A DNA stretch of 23,515 nt from an uncultured Clostridia bacterium (GCA_934255435.1 CAKQNZ010000012.1:1-23515), one strand, 5' to 3'; shown: positions 14,693-23,261, counted from the stretch's first letter. Notes: generated from the letters alone by a model not told the origin. Numbers and translations: made by a program.

Positions 14693-15897
14693 CTTTCTCC
14701 TGTTTCAAGAATACCTGTGTCCCTACATTCAGGACATGTGTATCTAACATCCATATAGTCCAGCTCGAATCCATTGTCTGTCATAAGGAATGCCTTTTCT
14801 GTGCTGAGGGATTCGACCTTGCGTTTTATCGTATCAGTGGCCTGCTTCCTGTCCACCCTGTTGGAAATGATGATCTTGGAAAGCTCTGCACTGTATCCGT
14901 TGATTTCTTTGTCTATTTCTTTTATGCGGGGGACTCTGTCATATACTTCTTCTCTGCGCTGCTCTGCTTCCTGGGTCTCTGTCTGCCTCAGGAAAGCGTA
15001 GTAGTTCATTATGTCCCCGGTGGTCAGTTCCTTGCGACGGCCGACCTTGCCGCTCTGCTGCTCCTCATACCAGTTTATGAGGACTTTGTTGACGTAGTTT
15101 ATGTTCGGATTCGATATGCCCGACGTCTTGCTGCACGCCGACAGGACTTTCTCAAGGGAGAATCCCATCGAGTCGAACCATGAATCCATGATGCGGCGCT
15201 CCTCCTCTGTGGCGTGTCTGGAAAATCCCAGTGCCTGGAACACTCTGCTGTAAAGGTGCTGCTTTTTTTCGAGGCCGCTGAGATACTTCTCCACAGTCTC
15301 CACATCACGCATACCTTCAGCTGCCCAGTTGTTCACCACAGCGCCTATGTATTTGATGTTTTTCTTTTTCCTGCGTATGCAGTATTCGTATCCGTAAACT
15401 ATTATCTCAGGTGTGGCGTTGTAGTCGTTTATCCATGACAGGATCTCCATCATCTCCGTGCCGCTGATGACACGGCCTGCGATCTTCTCTATCTCGCTGA
15501 ACATGTTCTGGATATCCTTGTCCGCCATATACGACTGCACGTTCTGATCGGATACCGCCTGCCTCCGGGGTTCTTTCTCCCCGTAAAGCTGCTCTCTCAG
15601 CACCTTGAACTCCACATCGTAGCTGAACTTGTCGTCAGGATCACGGCGCACTTTCCTGATGGCGCCCATCTTCTCCCAGTGGTTCCACGCCTTCAGCACG
15701 TCCTCATGCTCCATGGACAGATTCCTTGCTATATCCTCGTTGGTCAGGTCTACACCAAGCTCCGCATACATCAGTGCGAAAAGATACACTTTGACGAAAT
15801 CTCCCGGTGCGCCTGCCATGTATTCATTTATGAAAATATTCTCCACGCCCGTGTCGAGCAGGAAATAATCTCTTGTCTTTTCTTTGCTAAAACCCAT
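14626..15897 (-). CDS. DnaD-type replication initiation protein fused to a DnaC/DnaI N-terminal domain
   Basis: The 423-residue protein starts at the ATG at 15897, five bases after GGAGG; the frame itself opens at a GTG at 15912. An N-terminal winged helix (about 20-105) is followed by two DnaD/DnaB_2-like domains (about 125-195 and 213-280). From about residue 295 it reads like the start of a DnaC/DnaI helicase loader: MNYYAFLRQ, REEVYDRVPRIKEIDKEI, then a zinc-binding CPEC ... CQC motif (Cys388, 391, 403, 405). The AAA+ ATPase domain that should follow is absent; the protein ends 18 residues after the last Cys. DnaD remodels DNA at the origin, and the DnaI N-domain binds the DnaB helicase, so the fusion could deliver helicase directly. 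An internal ATG at 15009, preceded by GGGG at six bases, marks the likely old dnaC start. It lies 11 bases after dnaB. Confidence 0.87.
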   Translation of the reverse strand: MGFSKEKTRDYFLLDTGVENIFINEYMAGAPGDFVKVYLFALMYAELGVDLTNEDIARNLSMEHEDVLKAWNHWEKMGAIRKVRRDPDDKFSYDVEFKVLREQLYGEKEPRRQAVSDQNVQSYMADKDIQNMFSEIEKIAGRVISGTEMMEILSWINDYNATPEIIVYGYEYCIRRKKKNIKYIGAVVNNWAAEGMRDVETVEKYLSGLEKKQHLYSRVFQALGFSRHATEEERRIMDSWFDSMGFSLEKVLSACSKTSGISNPNINYVNKVLINWYEEQQSGKVGRRKELTTGDIMNYYAFLRQTETQEAEQRREEVYDRVPRIKEIDKEINGYSAELSKIIISNRVDRKQATDTIKRKVESLSTEKAFLMTDNGFELDYMDVRYTCPECRDTGILETGERCQCFGEVTKEKIQLAYDRKTT

Positions 15898-15908
15898 TAG
15901 TCCTCCGG

Positions 15909-17240
15909 TCACATACTGTCGCCGGTGCTGTCAACGAATCTGGTCAGTTTCTTGAGCCATGCCAGCTTGACAGTCCCTGTCGGACCGCTCCTGTGCTTGG
16001 CCACTATGACTTCGCATTCCCCCGGGGATTCAGTATCTTCGTTGTAATATTCATCCCTGTAAAGGAATATGACTATGTCGGCGTCCTGTTCGATGGATCC
16101 CGACTCTCTCAGGTCAGACAGCATAGGTCTGTGGTCTGTCCTTGTCTCCGGCGCCCTGGAAAGCTGCGAAAGTACTATCACCGGGCAGTCCAGCTCTCTT
16201 GCCAGGAGCTTGAGGTTCCTGGATATCACCGATACCTCCTGAGTCCTGGAATCCGACCGGCCTTCTGGCGTCATCAGCTGGAGATAGTCCACAACTACAA
16301 GATCAAGGCCTTCTTCCGCCTTGAGCCTCCTGCATTTGCTCTTCATCTCCATTATCGTGATACCTGCTGTATCATCTATATTTATCTTCGCATTGGAAAG
16401 CACATCCATAGCGATGTTGATGTCGTCCCAGTCACGCCTTTCCAGCCTGCCGGTCTTGAGGCTCTGCATGTCCACCTTGGACTCCATGGAAAGGAGCTTC
16501 TGCCCCAGCTGTTCCTTGGACATCTCAAGGCTGAACACCATCACCGATGCCTTGCCTTTGACTGCGGCGTTCAGGGCCAGTGAAAGTGCGAAAGACGTCT
16601 TTCCCATGGCAGGCCTTGCCGCCAGTATGATGAGGTCCGACTTCTGCAGGCCCGACGTCATGGTGTCCAGATATCTGAAACCTGTGGTGAGACCTGTGAG
16701 TCCGCCTTCCATCTGCGAAGCCCTGTCTATTATCTCTATGTTGCTGATAAGCACGTCTCTGATATGTGTATACTGCCCCTTCTGACGCTGCTGCGATATC
16801 TCGAATACACTGCTCTCTGCGTATTCCAGCATCTGGGAAGCATCCATGCCTCCGTCATATCCCTTCACCACGATATCATCCGCCGCCTCTATAAGCCTGC
16901 GGACAGACGCCTTCTCTGCGACTATCCTGGCGTAATCCTGGGCGTTGGACGTCGTAGGTGTGCCTGATGAAAGCGATGCGATATACGCTCTGCCTCCCAC
17001 CATGTTGAGGCTGTTCCTCTTCTTGAGCTCCTCCGCCACCGTCAGTGCATCCACAGGCACGTTCCTCCTGTTGAGATCCAACATTGCCTCGAATATCTCT
17101 CTGTGGTTCCTGTCATAGAAATCTTCAGGTTTGACCACCTCTATGACAGCAAAAAGTGCATCCTTTGAGAGCAGCGATGCTCCCAGCACCGACTCCTCGG
17201 CCTCCACGCTGTGGGGAGGTATCCTTTCTTCTGTACTCAT
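15909..17240 (-). CDS. dnaB: Replicative DNA helicase DnaB
   Basis: The 443-residue hexameric 5'-3' helicase unwinds DNA at the replication fork. It has the N-terminal domain (about 5-105, PPHSVEAEESVLGA), a linker helix, and a RecA-like ATPase with Walker A ARPAMGKTSFAL (Lys214), Walker B LVVVDYLQLM (Asp318), RNLKLLARELDCPVIVLSQL, and DLRESGSIEQDADIV near the C-terminus. Length and motifs are complete. AGGGGTGAAGGA stands just before the ATG, and the gene lies 21 bases after rplI. The rplI-dnaB order is widely conserved in Firmicutes. Confidence 0.98.
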   Translation of the reverse strand: MSTEERIPPHSVEAEESVLGASLLSKDALFAVIEVVKPEDFYDRNHREIFEAMLDLNRRNVPVDALTVAEELKKRNSLNMVGGRAYIASLSSGTPTTSNAQDYARIVAEKASVRRLIEAADDIVVKGYDGGMDASQMLEYAESSVFEISQQRQKGQYTHIRDVLISNIEIIDRASQMEGGLTGLTTGFRYLDTMTSGLQKSDLIILAARPAMGKTSFALSLALNAAVKGKASVMVFSLEMSKEQLGQKLLSMESKVDMQSLKTGRLERRDWDDINIAMDVLSNAKINIDDTAGITIMEMKSKCRRLKAEEGLDLVVVDYLQLMTPEGRSDSRTQEVSVISRNLKLLARELDCPVIVLSQLSRAPETRTDHRPMLSDLRESGSIEQDADIVIFLYRDEYYNEDTESPGECEVIVAKHRSGPTGTVKLAWLKKLTRFVDSTGDSM

Positions 17241-17261
17241 TCCTTCACCCCTGATGCAAAG

Positions 17262-17705
17262 CTATATCATTACGTTTACTTTCAGTTCAGCTGAAACTCC
17301 TGTGAAAAGCTTCACTGTAACAGTCGACTCTCCTGCCTGCTTTATCGGAGACGACATATCTATCTTCTTCTTGTCTATCTTTATCTTTTCCTGATCGAAA
17401 AGCGCATCTGCGATATCCTTTGATGTGATGGAACCGAAAAGCTTGCCTGATTCTCCGCCTTTTGACTTTATCACCAGCGTCGTCTTTTCAAGCTGCTCTG
17501 CGACTTTCTCTGCCTGGGCCTTCTGCTCGGCTCTGCGCTGTGCTTCTATTGCCTTCTGGCTTTCAAGGCTCCTGATGTTGCCGTCTGTAGCCTCTTTGGC
17601 AAGACCCTTCGGCAGCAGCATATTCCTCGCATAGCCGTCGCTTACCTTTACTACCTCTCCGGCCTTGCCGGTACCCTTTACATCTTTAGTCAGTATCACT
17701 ATCAT
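17262..17705 (-). CDS. rplI: 50S ribosomal protein bL9
   Basis: The 147-residue protein begins with the typical bL9 N-domain ([20 protein letters not shown], then [15 protein letters not shown]), followed by a long charged helix (about 40-75) and a C-terminal rRNA-binding domain ([16 protein letters not shown]). It binds 23S rRNA near the L1 stalk. AGGAGG lies nine bases before the ATG. It stands between gdpP and dnaB, a common arrangement. Confidence 0.98.
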   Translation of the reverse strand: MIVILTKDVKGTGKAGEVVKVSDGYARNMLLPKGLAKEATDGNIRSLESQKAIEAQRRAEQKAQAEKVAEQLEKTTLVIKSKGGESGKLFGSITSKDIADALFDQEKIKIDKKKIDMSSPIKQAGESTVTVKLFTGVSAELKVNVMI

Positions 17706-17748
17706 TATTTTACCCTCCTATTGTGAAGTTCCTGAGAATATATACGAT

Positions 17749-19518
17749 TTATGATGACCTGTTCATACTTTTGTCAAGCATCTCCTTGATGCTGCGAAGT
17801 ATCTCTTCAGGTTTTTCTTCCACCTGTGCTCCTGCAGTATTGAAATGTCCGCCGCCTCCGAACTGCTCCATCACAAGCTGGACGTTGATGTCTCCCAGCG
17901 AGCGGGCACTCACAACGGTCCTGCCGCTTTCGTCCTGACCTGCCACGAAGCTGGCCTTGACGCCTTTGACTGACAGCAGCTCATCTGCCACCTGGGAGTT
18001 GACGATCTGTGCATTGGGATCGTGTCCCGGACATATGGACATGGCTATACCGTCTGCAAAGATCTGCGCATTAGCGACACAGAAAGCTCTGGTCCTGAAG
18101 CTGTCTGCATCGGACTGGAAATAGCTGCGGACCTTTTCCAGGTCGGCTCCGGCACGTCTGAGCCAGGACGCCGCTTCGAAAGTCCTGACACCTGCCTTGA
18201 CTGCAAATCTGTTGGTATCCACCATTATACCTGCCAGCAGTGCGTCTGCCTCCATCTTGGTCAGCACCTTCTTATCGCAGGCGTACTGGACGATCTCTGT
18301 CACAAGCTCCGACGCCGACGATGCATATGACTGCATATATGACAGCAGCTGATCCGGCAGAGCATCCTCCGCCCGCCGGTGATGGTCTATCACCGCTGTC
18401 CTGTTTACTTTTTTTATGAGATCGAAACACGCCACAAGTCCCGGTCTGTGTGTATCCACCACCACAACAAGCGACGTCTCGTCCGCAAGACCGAGAGCCT
18501 TCTCGCTGGACACGAATTCATAGTCTCCTGTGGCTCTGGCGTCTTCTGCTATACTTGTCAGGGCTTCGTTGTAGGAGTCAAGCACTATATATGACTCCTT
18601 GCCCATGCTGGCAGCTACTCTGTGTATGCCCAGTGCCGCACCGAAACAGTCCATGTCAGGGTTCTTGTGACCCATTATGAAAATTTTGGAGGACTGGCTC
18701 ATGAGAGTCTTCAGTCCGTGGGCGATGACTCTTGATTTGCCTTTGTAGCCACGCTCCACGCCCTGGGTCCTGCCGCCGTAATATTCGAAATTCCTCACGT
18801 TCTTGACAACAGCCTGGTCTCCGCCCCGGCCCAGCGCCAGATCCAGCGCATCCTGAGCATAGAGATCGCTTTCCGCAGGGTTCTTGCCTCCGAGCCCTAT
18901 ACCTATACTCAGAGTCACCGGAAAATCCGCCTCCGTCTCTATCTCACGGGCTTCGTCAAGTATCGAAAACTTGTTTCTGACAAGCATCCGGAAATTTTTC
19001 TGCGTCATCACCATCTCGTAAAGATGGTCCTTGCTCCTTGTGACCACTGCGCCGAGTCTGCTGCCCCAGCTTCTGATGAGTTTGTCTATCTCTGTGGATA
19101 TCATCATCTCCCTGGCCTCTCCGGCGCTGGAAGTGAGCTCATCGAAATTATCCACGTTTATCACTGCCACGCATACTTTTTCATCATTGTAAAGATCCTT
19201 CAGCGTCTCATATGAGGTCACATCGACGAAATAAAGCAGCACGGCTTCGGTGTCGCCTTCGCCTATATGCCCTGTGACGACTTTGAAATTCCTGTCGTTG
19301 CGCTTCAGATAAAGCACTGTATGTTCCTCTGACGCAGTCATTATCTCCGGCAGTTTTATCCCTGTCAGTGCGAATATGTCCGCTCCGACTATACCGTCAT
19401 ACTTGAAGACCTCGTCTATCCTGCCGCTGGCACGTGTCACCTTGCCCTGAGCATTGATTATACACATAGGCATCGGCGAATAGTGCGCCAGGAGTTTTTC
19501 TACTCTTCCAACGTACAT
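17749..19518 (-). CDS. gdpP: GdpP-type cyclic-di-AMP phosphodiesterase without N-terminal membrane helices
   Basis: This 589-residue protein should hydrolyse c-di-AMP to pApA. A PAS-like domain (about 8-100) is followed by a degenerate GGDEF domain (105-245, with SIGIGLGG in place of the active motif), a DHH domain with GHKNPDMDCFG (283-293), VVDTHRP (354-360) and IDHHRR (377-382), and a DHHA1 domain with GGGGHFNTAG (554-563). GdpP proteins normally begin with two membrane helices and are about 650 residues long. Here the protein enters the PAS domain after only a dozen residues, and the upstream frame closes at a stop codon that belongs to the neighbouring gene. The ATG has GGAGA about nine bases upstream. 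It is probably soluble, or is held at the membrane by the neighbouring DUF2232-like protein. Confidence 0.94.
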   Translation of the reverse strand: MYVGRVEKLLAHYSPMPMCIINAQGKVTRASGRIDEVFKYDGIVGADIFALTGIKLPEIMTASEEHTVLYLKRNDRNFKVVTGHIGEGDTEAVLLYFVDVTSYETLKDLYNDEKVCVAVINVDNFDELTSSAGEAREMMISTEIDKLIRSWGSRLGAVVTRSKDHLYEMVMTQKNFRMLVRNKFSILDEAREIETEADFPVTLSIGIGLGGKNPAESDLYAQDALDLALGRGGDQAVVKNVRNFEYYGGRTQGVERGYKGKSRVIAHGLKTLMSQSSKIFIMGHKNPDMDCFGAALGIHRVAASMGKESYIVLDSYNEALTSIAEDARATGDYEFVSSEKALGLADETSLVVVVDTHRPGLVACFDLIKKVNRTAVIDHHRRAEDALPDQLLSYMQSYASSASELVTEIVQYACDKKVLTKMEADALLAGIMVDTNRFAVKAGVRTFEAASWLRRAGADLEKVRSYFQSDADSFRTRAFCVANAQIFADGIAMSICPGHDPNAQIVNSQVADELLSVKGVKASFVAGQDESGRTVVSARSLGDINVQLVMEQFGGGGHFNTAGAQVEEKPEEILRSIKEMLDKSMNRSS

Positions 19519-19539
19519 AAAAATATCTCCGTAAACATA

Positions 19540-20295
19540 TCATTTCTTCACTGCTCTTGCGGATATCTTTTTTTTGAGACCTATGATAAGGTCGAACATA
19601 CCGATGAGAACAAGAAGCATCATACATATATTATTGCTGAAAGCAAGTATCACCACTATCACAGCCACCGCCTTCGGTATCCGTCTGATGTGTGCAAACA
19701 TGAAGACTACAGAGATCCCCTGCAGTATGAATGCGAAATCGAACAGATAATTCACGTTGGCGTACACCGCCGTGCCGAACAGGCTGTCGGTCATGGATAT
19801 GCCCCATGCTGCGAAATACATCAGGAATATACCTGAAAAAGCTGCCGGTGGCAGGGAAAACTCCCTGAATCCCGGCATTTCAGCCACCTTGCCACGATTC
19901 CACGGCATATTGCTTATGATGATATATTCAATGTATGCCACTACAGCCGCAGCTGTCATCACATATGCCGGCATCCTCAGCGCAAGTCCTTCGTAGACCT
20001 GACTCAGCAGGGCCGCTCTGTCACTTTCGTCCAGCTTTTCCAGCCCCGGGAAACTGTCCCATACAGGATTGGCAGCGACTTCTTTCGCCACGACCTTTAT
20101 TATCTCCTGTATATGTGCAAACATGCCGTTTCCTGCCAGGAAATACACCATCAGCACCACCGCCGCTGCTACCGATACGCTGAGCGCTGCTGAAAAAACA
20201 TTGCGCATAGGCGACATCAAGCCGCTTCTCATGCCTCTTGGCATGACTATCAGCGGTATTATGAGCGTTATTATGAATATCACTAAAAGGTACAT
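19540..20295 (-). CDS. DUF2232/YybS-like multi-spanning membrane protein
   Basis: The 251-residue protein is mostly hydrophobic, with about seven predicted helices (near 1-18, 32-54, 107-127, 148-166, 178-198, 205-222 and 223-240). A longer polar loop (about 55-105) lies between the second and third. Its position directly before gdpP, rplI and dnaB is where yybS (DUF2232) stands in many Firmicutes. The molecular function is unknown; a transport-related role is possible. The ATG at 20295 follows GGGAGG at 14 bases and AAGG at about seven. The gene is the first of the operon behind the promoter at 20332-20361, and its stop codon lies 21 bases before gdpP. Confidence 0.8.
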   Translation of the reverse strand: MYLLVIFIITLIIPLIVMPRGMRSGLMSPMRNVFSAALSVSVAAAVVLMVYFLAGNGMFAHIQEIIKVVAKEVAANPVWDSFPGLEKLDESDRAALLSQVYEGLALRMPAYVMTAAAVVAYIEYIIISNMPWNRGKVAEMPGFREFSLPPAAFSGIFLMYFAAWGISMTDSLFGTAVYANVNYLFDFAFILQGISVVFMFAHIRRIPKAVAVIVVILAFSNNICMMLLVLIGMFDLIIGLKKKISARAVKK

Positions 20296-20331
20296 CAGTC
20301 TGCCTTGTGCCTCCCTTCATTCGTAACGTTC

Positions 20332-20361
20332 ATTATAACATAATTCGCAGTAATATAACAG
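20332..20361 (-). promoter_or_regulatory. Extended -10 promoter of the gdpP-rplI-dnaB operon
   Basis: A perfect TATAAT (20332-20337) has TG one base upstream (TGTTATAAT). The -35 region is weak: TGTTAT at 17 or CTGTTA at 18 bases. An A-rich run lies further upstream. No other promoter-like signal was seen before the DUF2232-like gene. Confidence 0.65.
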
Positions 20362-20415
20362 TTTTTTTGAAACCACGGAGGAAGAGAGCACTCCACCGCC
20401 AGCTGTCATCCCTTC

Positions 20416-20467
20416 AAAAACGTACAAAACTCAAGGCTGATGCGGTCTTGTCTGCCCAGCCTTGAGT
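20416..20467 (-). terminator. Rho-independent terminator of the leucine-rich-repeat gene
   Basis: A perfect 11-bp stem (ACTCAAGGCTG at 20429-20439 with CAGCCTTGAGT at 20457-20467) is followed on the minus strand by TTTTGTACGTTTTTG. It lies about 100 bases after the stop codon. Confidence 0.85.
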
Positions 20468-20472
20468 CTGAT

Positions 20473-20508
20473 CATATATACTGTTCTGCTCATATATGCT
20501 GTTTTGCT
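20473..20508. repeat. Tandem 18-bp repeat in the 3' untranslated region
   Basis: Two 18-base units, 20473-20490 and 20491-20508, stand head to tail and match at 16 of 18 positions (CATATATRCTGTTYTGCT). They lie between the stop codon of the leucine-rich-repeat gene and its terminator. No function is apparent. Confidence 0.6.
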
Positions 20509-20571
20509 TTGACTAAGGACGTGTATGATCCGCAAGCTTTCTTTCCGCTCACCGTTCTGTACGCCTGCTGC

Positions 20572-22365
20572 CTATCTCACTTTCACTGTCCTGGCTTTTG
20601 AATACGGGCCGTATACGGTTTTGCCGCCTGCGGTCCTGTATGCACGGACTTTGTAGCTGTAAGTCCTGCCTTTTTTCAGGCCTTTGTGGACTACCGCCTT
20701 GACGTTCGCTTTTCTTGTGATCCTCATTTTGTATCTGCTGCTGCCGGGTTCACGGACATATACCCTGTATCCGGTGGCTCCGCTGACTTTAGACCAGCTT
20801 ATCCTGATGCTTCTTTTCCCTACTTTTGCAGCCTTTGCAGAGGGCTTTTTCAGCTTCGCATTTATGGTGAATTTCAGGGATTCCTCACCTGTATAGTTAC
20901 CCCTGAAGCTGACTTTCACATTGTATGTACCGCAGGTTTTCCTGCCTGCAGGATATTTTACAGTATAGTCGTTATCTTTCCCAAGGCGTCTGCCACTGCT
21001 GTCGCAGACTGTCACAGACGGAGTCTTTGCTTTACCGTCGCAGATGTACGTCGTTTTCGAAAGTTCCACTCCTGAGATCTCCGGTATCTCCTTCTCGTAT
21101 ATCACTTCGCCGCAGACCTCGCATACCTGGGTCTTACTGCCTGCTTTTGTCAGCGACGCTTTCTCTGTCGTCATCCTATAGTCATCGCCTCCGACAGATA
21201 TGCCGTTTGCTCTGGCGTAGGCTTCTCCTTCCGAGCCGCAGGTGCAGCATACCACAAGATCCGGTGAGCAGTTTTCGAAAACGCCTATCCCTATATTTAC
21301 CAGGCCATCCGGCAGGGTAACAGACTTCAGCGATCTGCATTTACTGAACACGTAGTTTTCCATAGTTTCTACGCTCTCCGGCACCTTTACCTCACTGAGA
21401 CCTGTGCAGTTTTCAAAGCAGCCGAACCCCAGTTCAGTCAGACTCTCCGGCAATACCACTTCATTTAGACTGCTGCATTTATTGAACGTATATGAATCTA
21501 TGGTTTTCACAGACCCCGGTATCGTGATATCTTCAAGACTCGTACAACCGCTGAAAAGATACGCCGGTATCCTTTCGATCCTGCTGGGAAGCTTTGCTGA
21601 GCGCAGCGACTTGCAGCCGGAAAAAGCACTGTCACCTATATCAACCACACTGTCCGGCAGTGTTATCTCAGTCAGACTGCTGCACCTGCAGAACGCATTC
21701 CATTCCAGCGTGACAAGTCCTTCAGGCAGGCTGATGTTTTTCAGCGATGCACAGTCATAGAATGCATGAGCTCCTATATACTCAAGCGAATCGCCGGGCA
21801 GTACTTCCAAAAGGCTGCCGCATCCGTTAAAAGCATTATCGCCGATGCGCTCAAGGGGACCATACGCCCTGAAACGCACAAGGCTCCTGCAGGTTTTGAA
21901 AGTATCCGCCTCTACAGCTGTCACCCTGCCGGGAAGAGCTATCTTTTCCAGAGTGCGGCAGTTTTCGAAAGCAGACGCACCTATAGCCGTCAGCGACTGG
22001 GGCAGCTTCACTTCCCTGAGTTTAAGGCAGTTCATGAAAACACTTTTGCCTATGGTCTTCACGCCTTCCGGCACTACTGCCTTTTCGATTTTTTTCATAC
22101 CGTAGAAAGCCTCGTCGCTTACTCCTGTGACTTTATATCCGCCCAGCTGTCCGGGTATCTGCAGCTGAGTGCTGCTGCCTGTGTATCCTGTTATGACGGC
22201 ACCGCCGTCTTTAGTCACGGTGTATGTATAGTCCGCCGGAGCCGACACATCGGTTTCTGCGGCTGCTGTCTGAGTCGTATCAAGACCTGCGATTACAGCT
22301 GTGCATATCATGATGAGCAAAGCTGCCGCCAGTCTGTATATGCCTGTTTTTCTGCTGGAAATCAT
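20572..22365 (-). CDS. Secreted BspA-like leucine-rich-repeat protein with fibronectin-III-like C-terminus
   Basis: The 597-residue protein has a signal peptide (about 1-36, cut near TAAAE). From about residue 80 it carries thirteen repeats of exactly 23 residues of the BspA/LRR_5 type (IGxxAFxxCxSLxxIxLPxxLxx), the last one degenerate. A cysteine-rich junction follows (CCTCG, then CEVCGEV), which looks like the small CxxC modules of clostridial surface proteins. A beta domain comes next (about 430-495) and finally a fibronectin-III-like domain (about 505-595, SAKAAKVGKRSIRISWSKVS). Such proteins are exported and often bind host or microbial surfaces. No wall-sorting signal or membrane anchor is seen at the C-terminus. 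GAGAGG precedes the ATG by eight bases. It stands between rpsR and the gdpP operon with its own terminator, so it looks inserted into a conserved cluster. Confidence 0.92.
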   Translation of the reverse strand: MISSRKTGIYRLAAALLIMICTAVIAGLDTTQTAAAETDVSAPADYTYTVTKDGGAVITGYTGSSTQLQIPGQLGGYKVTGVSDEAFYGMKKIEKAVVPEGVKTIGKSVFMNCLKLREVKLPQSLTAIGASAFENCRTLEKIALPGRVTAVEADTFKTCRSLVRFRAYGPLERIGDNAFNGCGSLLEVLPGDSLEYIGAHAFYDCASLKNISLPEGLVTLEWNAFCRCSSLTEITLPDSVVDIGDSAFSGCKSLRSAKLPSRIERIPAYLFSGCTSLEDITIPGSVKTIDSYTFNKCSSLNEVVLPESLTELGFGCFENCTGLSEVKVPESVETMENYVFSKCRSLKSVTLPDGLVNIGIGVFENCSPDLVVCCTCGSEGEAYARANGISVGGDDYRMTTEKASLTKAGSKTQVCEVCGEVIYEKEIPEISGVELSKTTYICDGKAKTPSVTVCDSSGRRLGKDNDYTVKYPAGRKTCGTYNVKVSFRGNYTGEESLKFTINAKLKKPSAKAAKVGKRSIRISWSKVSGATGYRVYVREPGSSRYKMRITRKANVKAVVHKGLKKGRTYSYKVRAYRTAGGKTVYGPYSKARTVKVR

Positions 22366-22442
22366 GCTGTTACCTCTCTTTTCGTTGTGATGCTGCTCCC
22401 CGTATATACATCTTCTCCGTGGGTCGTTTTATCCTGTCCGTA

Positions 22443-22470
22443 CACAAAAACCGCACTGATGCCAGTGCGG
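22443..22470 (-). terminator. Rho-independent terminator of rpsF-ssb-rpsR
   Basis: CCGCACTG (22451-22458) pairs with CAGTGCGG (22463-22470) around a four-base loop. A TTTTTGTG tract follows on the minus strand, 28 bases after the rpsR stop codon. Confidence 0.92.
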
Positions 22471-22497
22471 TCGTGATGTCTTTATAAATGTAAAGGA

Positions 22498-22734
22498 CTA
22501 TTCTGCTGTGTAAGGCAGGAGAGCTACGATCCTTGCTCTCTTGATAGCTCTTGTTACCTCTCTCTGGTGGATGGCACATGTTCCTGTTATTCTCTTAGGC
22601 AGGATCTTGCCTCTCTCAGTAACGTACTTCCTGAGCTTGTCAACGTCCTTGTAATCTATAGTTTCTGTCTTGTCTGCGCAGAACTGGCATACTTTTTTTC
22701 TTCTCATGCCGCCGCGTCTTCTGTTATTTTCCAT
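22498..22734 (-). CDS. rpsR: 30S ribosomal protein bS18
   Basis: The 78-residue protein has the standard bS18 core: [53 protein letters not shown] and IALLPY-like [13 protein letters not shown] plus the Cys and His of CAIH suggest the zinc-binding form of bS18. It packs with bS6 on the platform of the 30S subunit. AAAGGAG lies eight bases before the ATG, and the gene follows ssb after 36 bases. Confidence 0.98.
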   Translation of the reverse strand: MENNRRRGGMRRKKVCQFCADKTETIDYKDVDKLRKYVTERGKILPKRITGTCAIHQREVTRAIKRARIVALLPYTAE

Positions 22735-22770
22735 GATTCCTCTCCTTTCTTCAGGATTATGCGAATTTCT

Positions 22771-23247
22771 TTAGAATGGTATGTCATCATCCTGGATAGC
22801 CTGAAATCCTTCAGGTATCTCGTCATCGCCGCCTCCGAATCCTCCACGGTCCTGTGGCGGAGCCTGCTGAGGTGCCGGCTGATAGCTGTTCTGGTAGGAC
22901 CCGCCGCCCTGGCTTTCGTTTCTGCCCTGACCGCCTCCAAGAAATTCGACGTTATTGGCAACAACATCTGTAGTGTATACAGTCTGTCCGTCTTTATTGA
23001 CGTAGCTGCCTGTCTGTATCCTTCCCTGAACTGCCGCCTGTCTGCCTTTGGCAAGATAGCGATCGCAGTTTTCCGCCTGTCTGCCGAACACAGTGACTCT
23101 GATAAAATCAGTCTGTCTCTCCTGACCGGATCTTGCCGGTCTGTCGATAGCCAGCGTGAACGTAGTCACAGCCATCTGGTTGGCTCCGGTGGTGTATCTC
23201 ATTTCAGGGTCTCTTGTCAGTCTCCCGATCAATACAACGTTATTCAT
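22771..23247 (-). CDS. ssb: Single-stranded DNA-binding protein
   Basis: The 158-residue protein has an OB-fold (about 1-103) beginning MNNVVLIGRLTRDPEMRYT, with FIRVTVFGRQAENCDRYLAKG in the middle. A Gly/Gln/Pro-rich flexible linker and the acidic tip DDDIPF, which docks partner proteins, complete it. It coats single-stranded DNA during replication and repair. GGGGTG stands five bases before the ATG. The order rpsF-ssb-rpsR is the usual Firmicute operon. Confidence 0.98.
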   Translation of the reverse strand: MNNVVLIGRLTRDPEMRYTTGANQMAVTTFTLAIDRPARSGQERQTDFIRVTVFGRQAENCDRYLAKGRQAAVQGRIQTGSYVNKDGQTVYTTDVVANNVEFLGGGQGRNESQGGGSYQNSYQPAPQQAPPQDRGGFGGGDDEIPEGFQAIQDDDIPF

Positions 23248-23261
23248 AACACACCCCGCTC

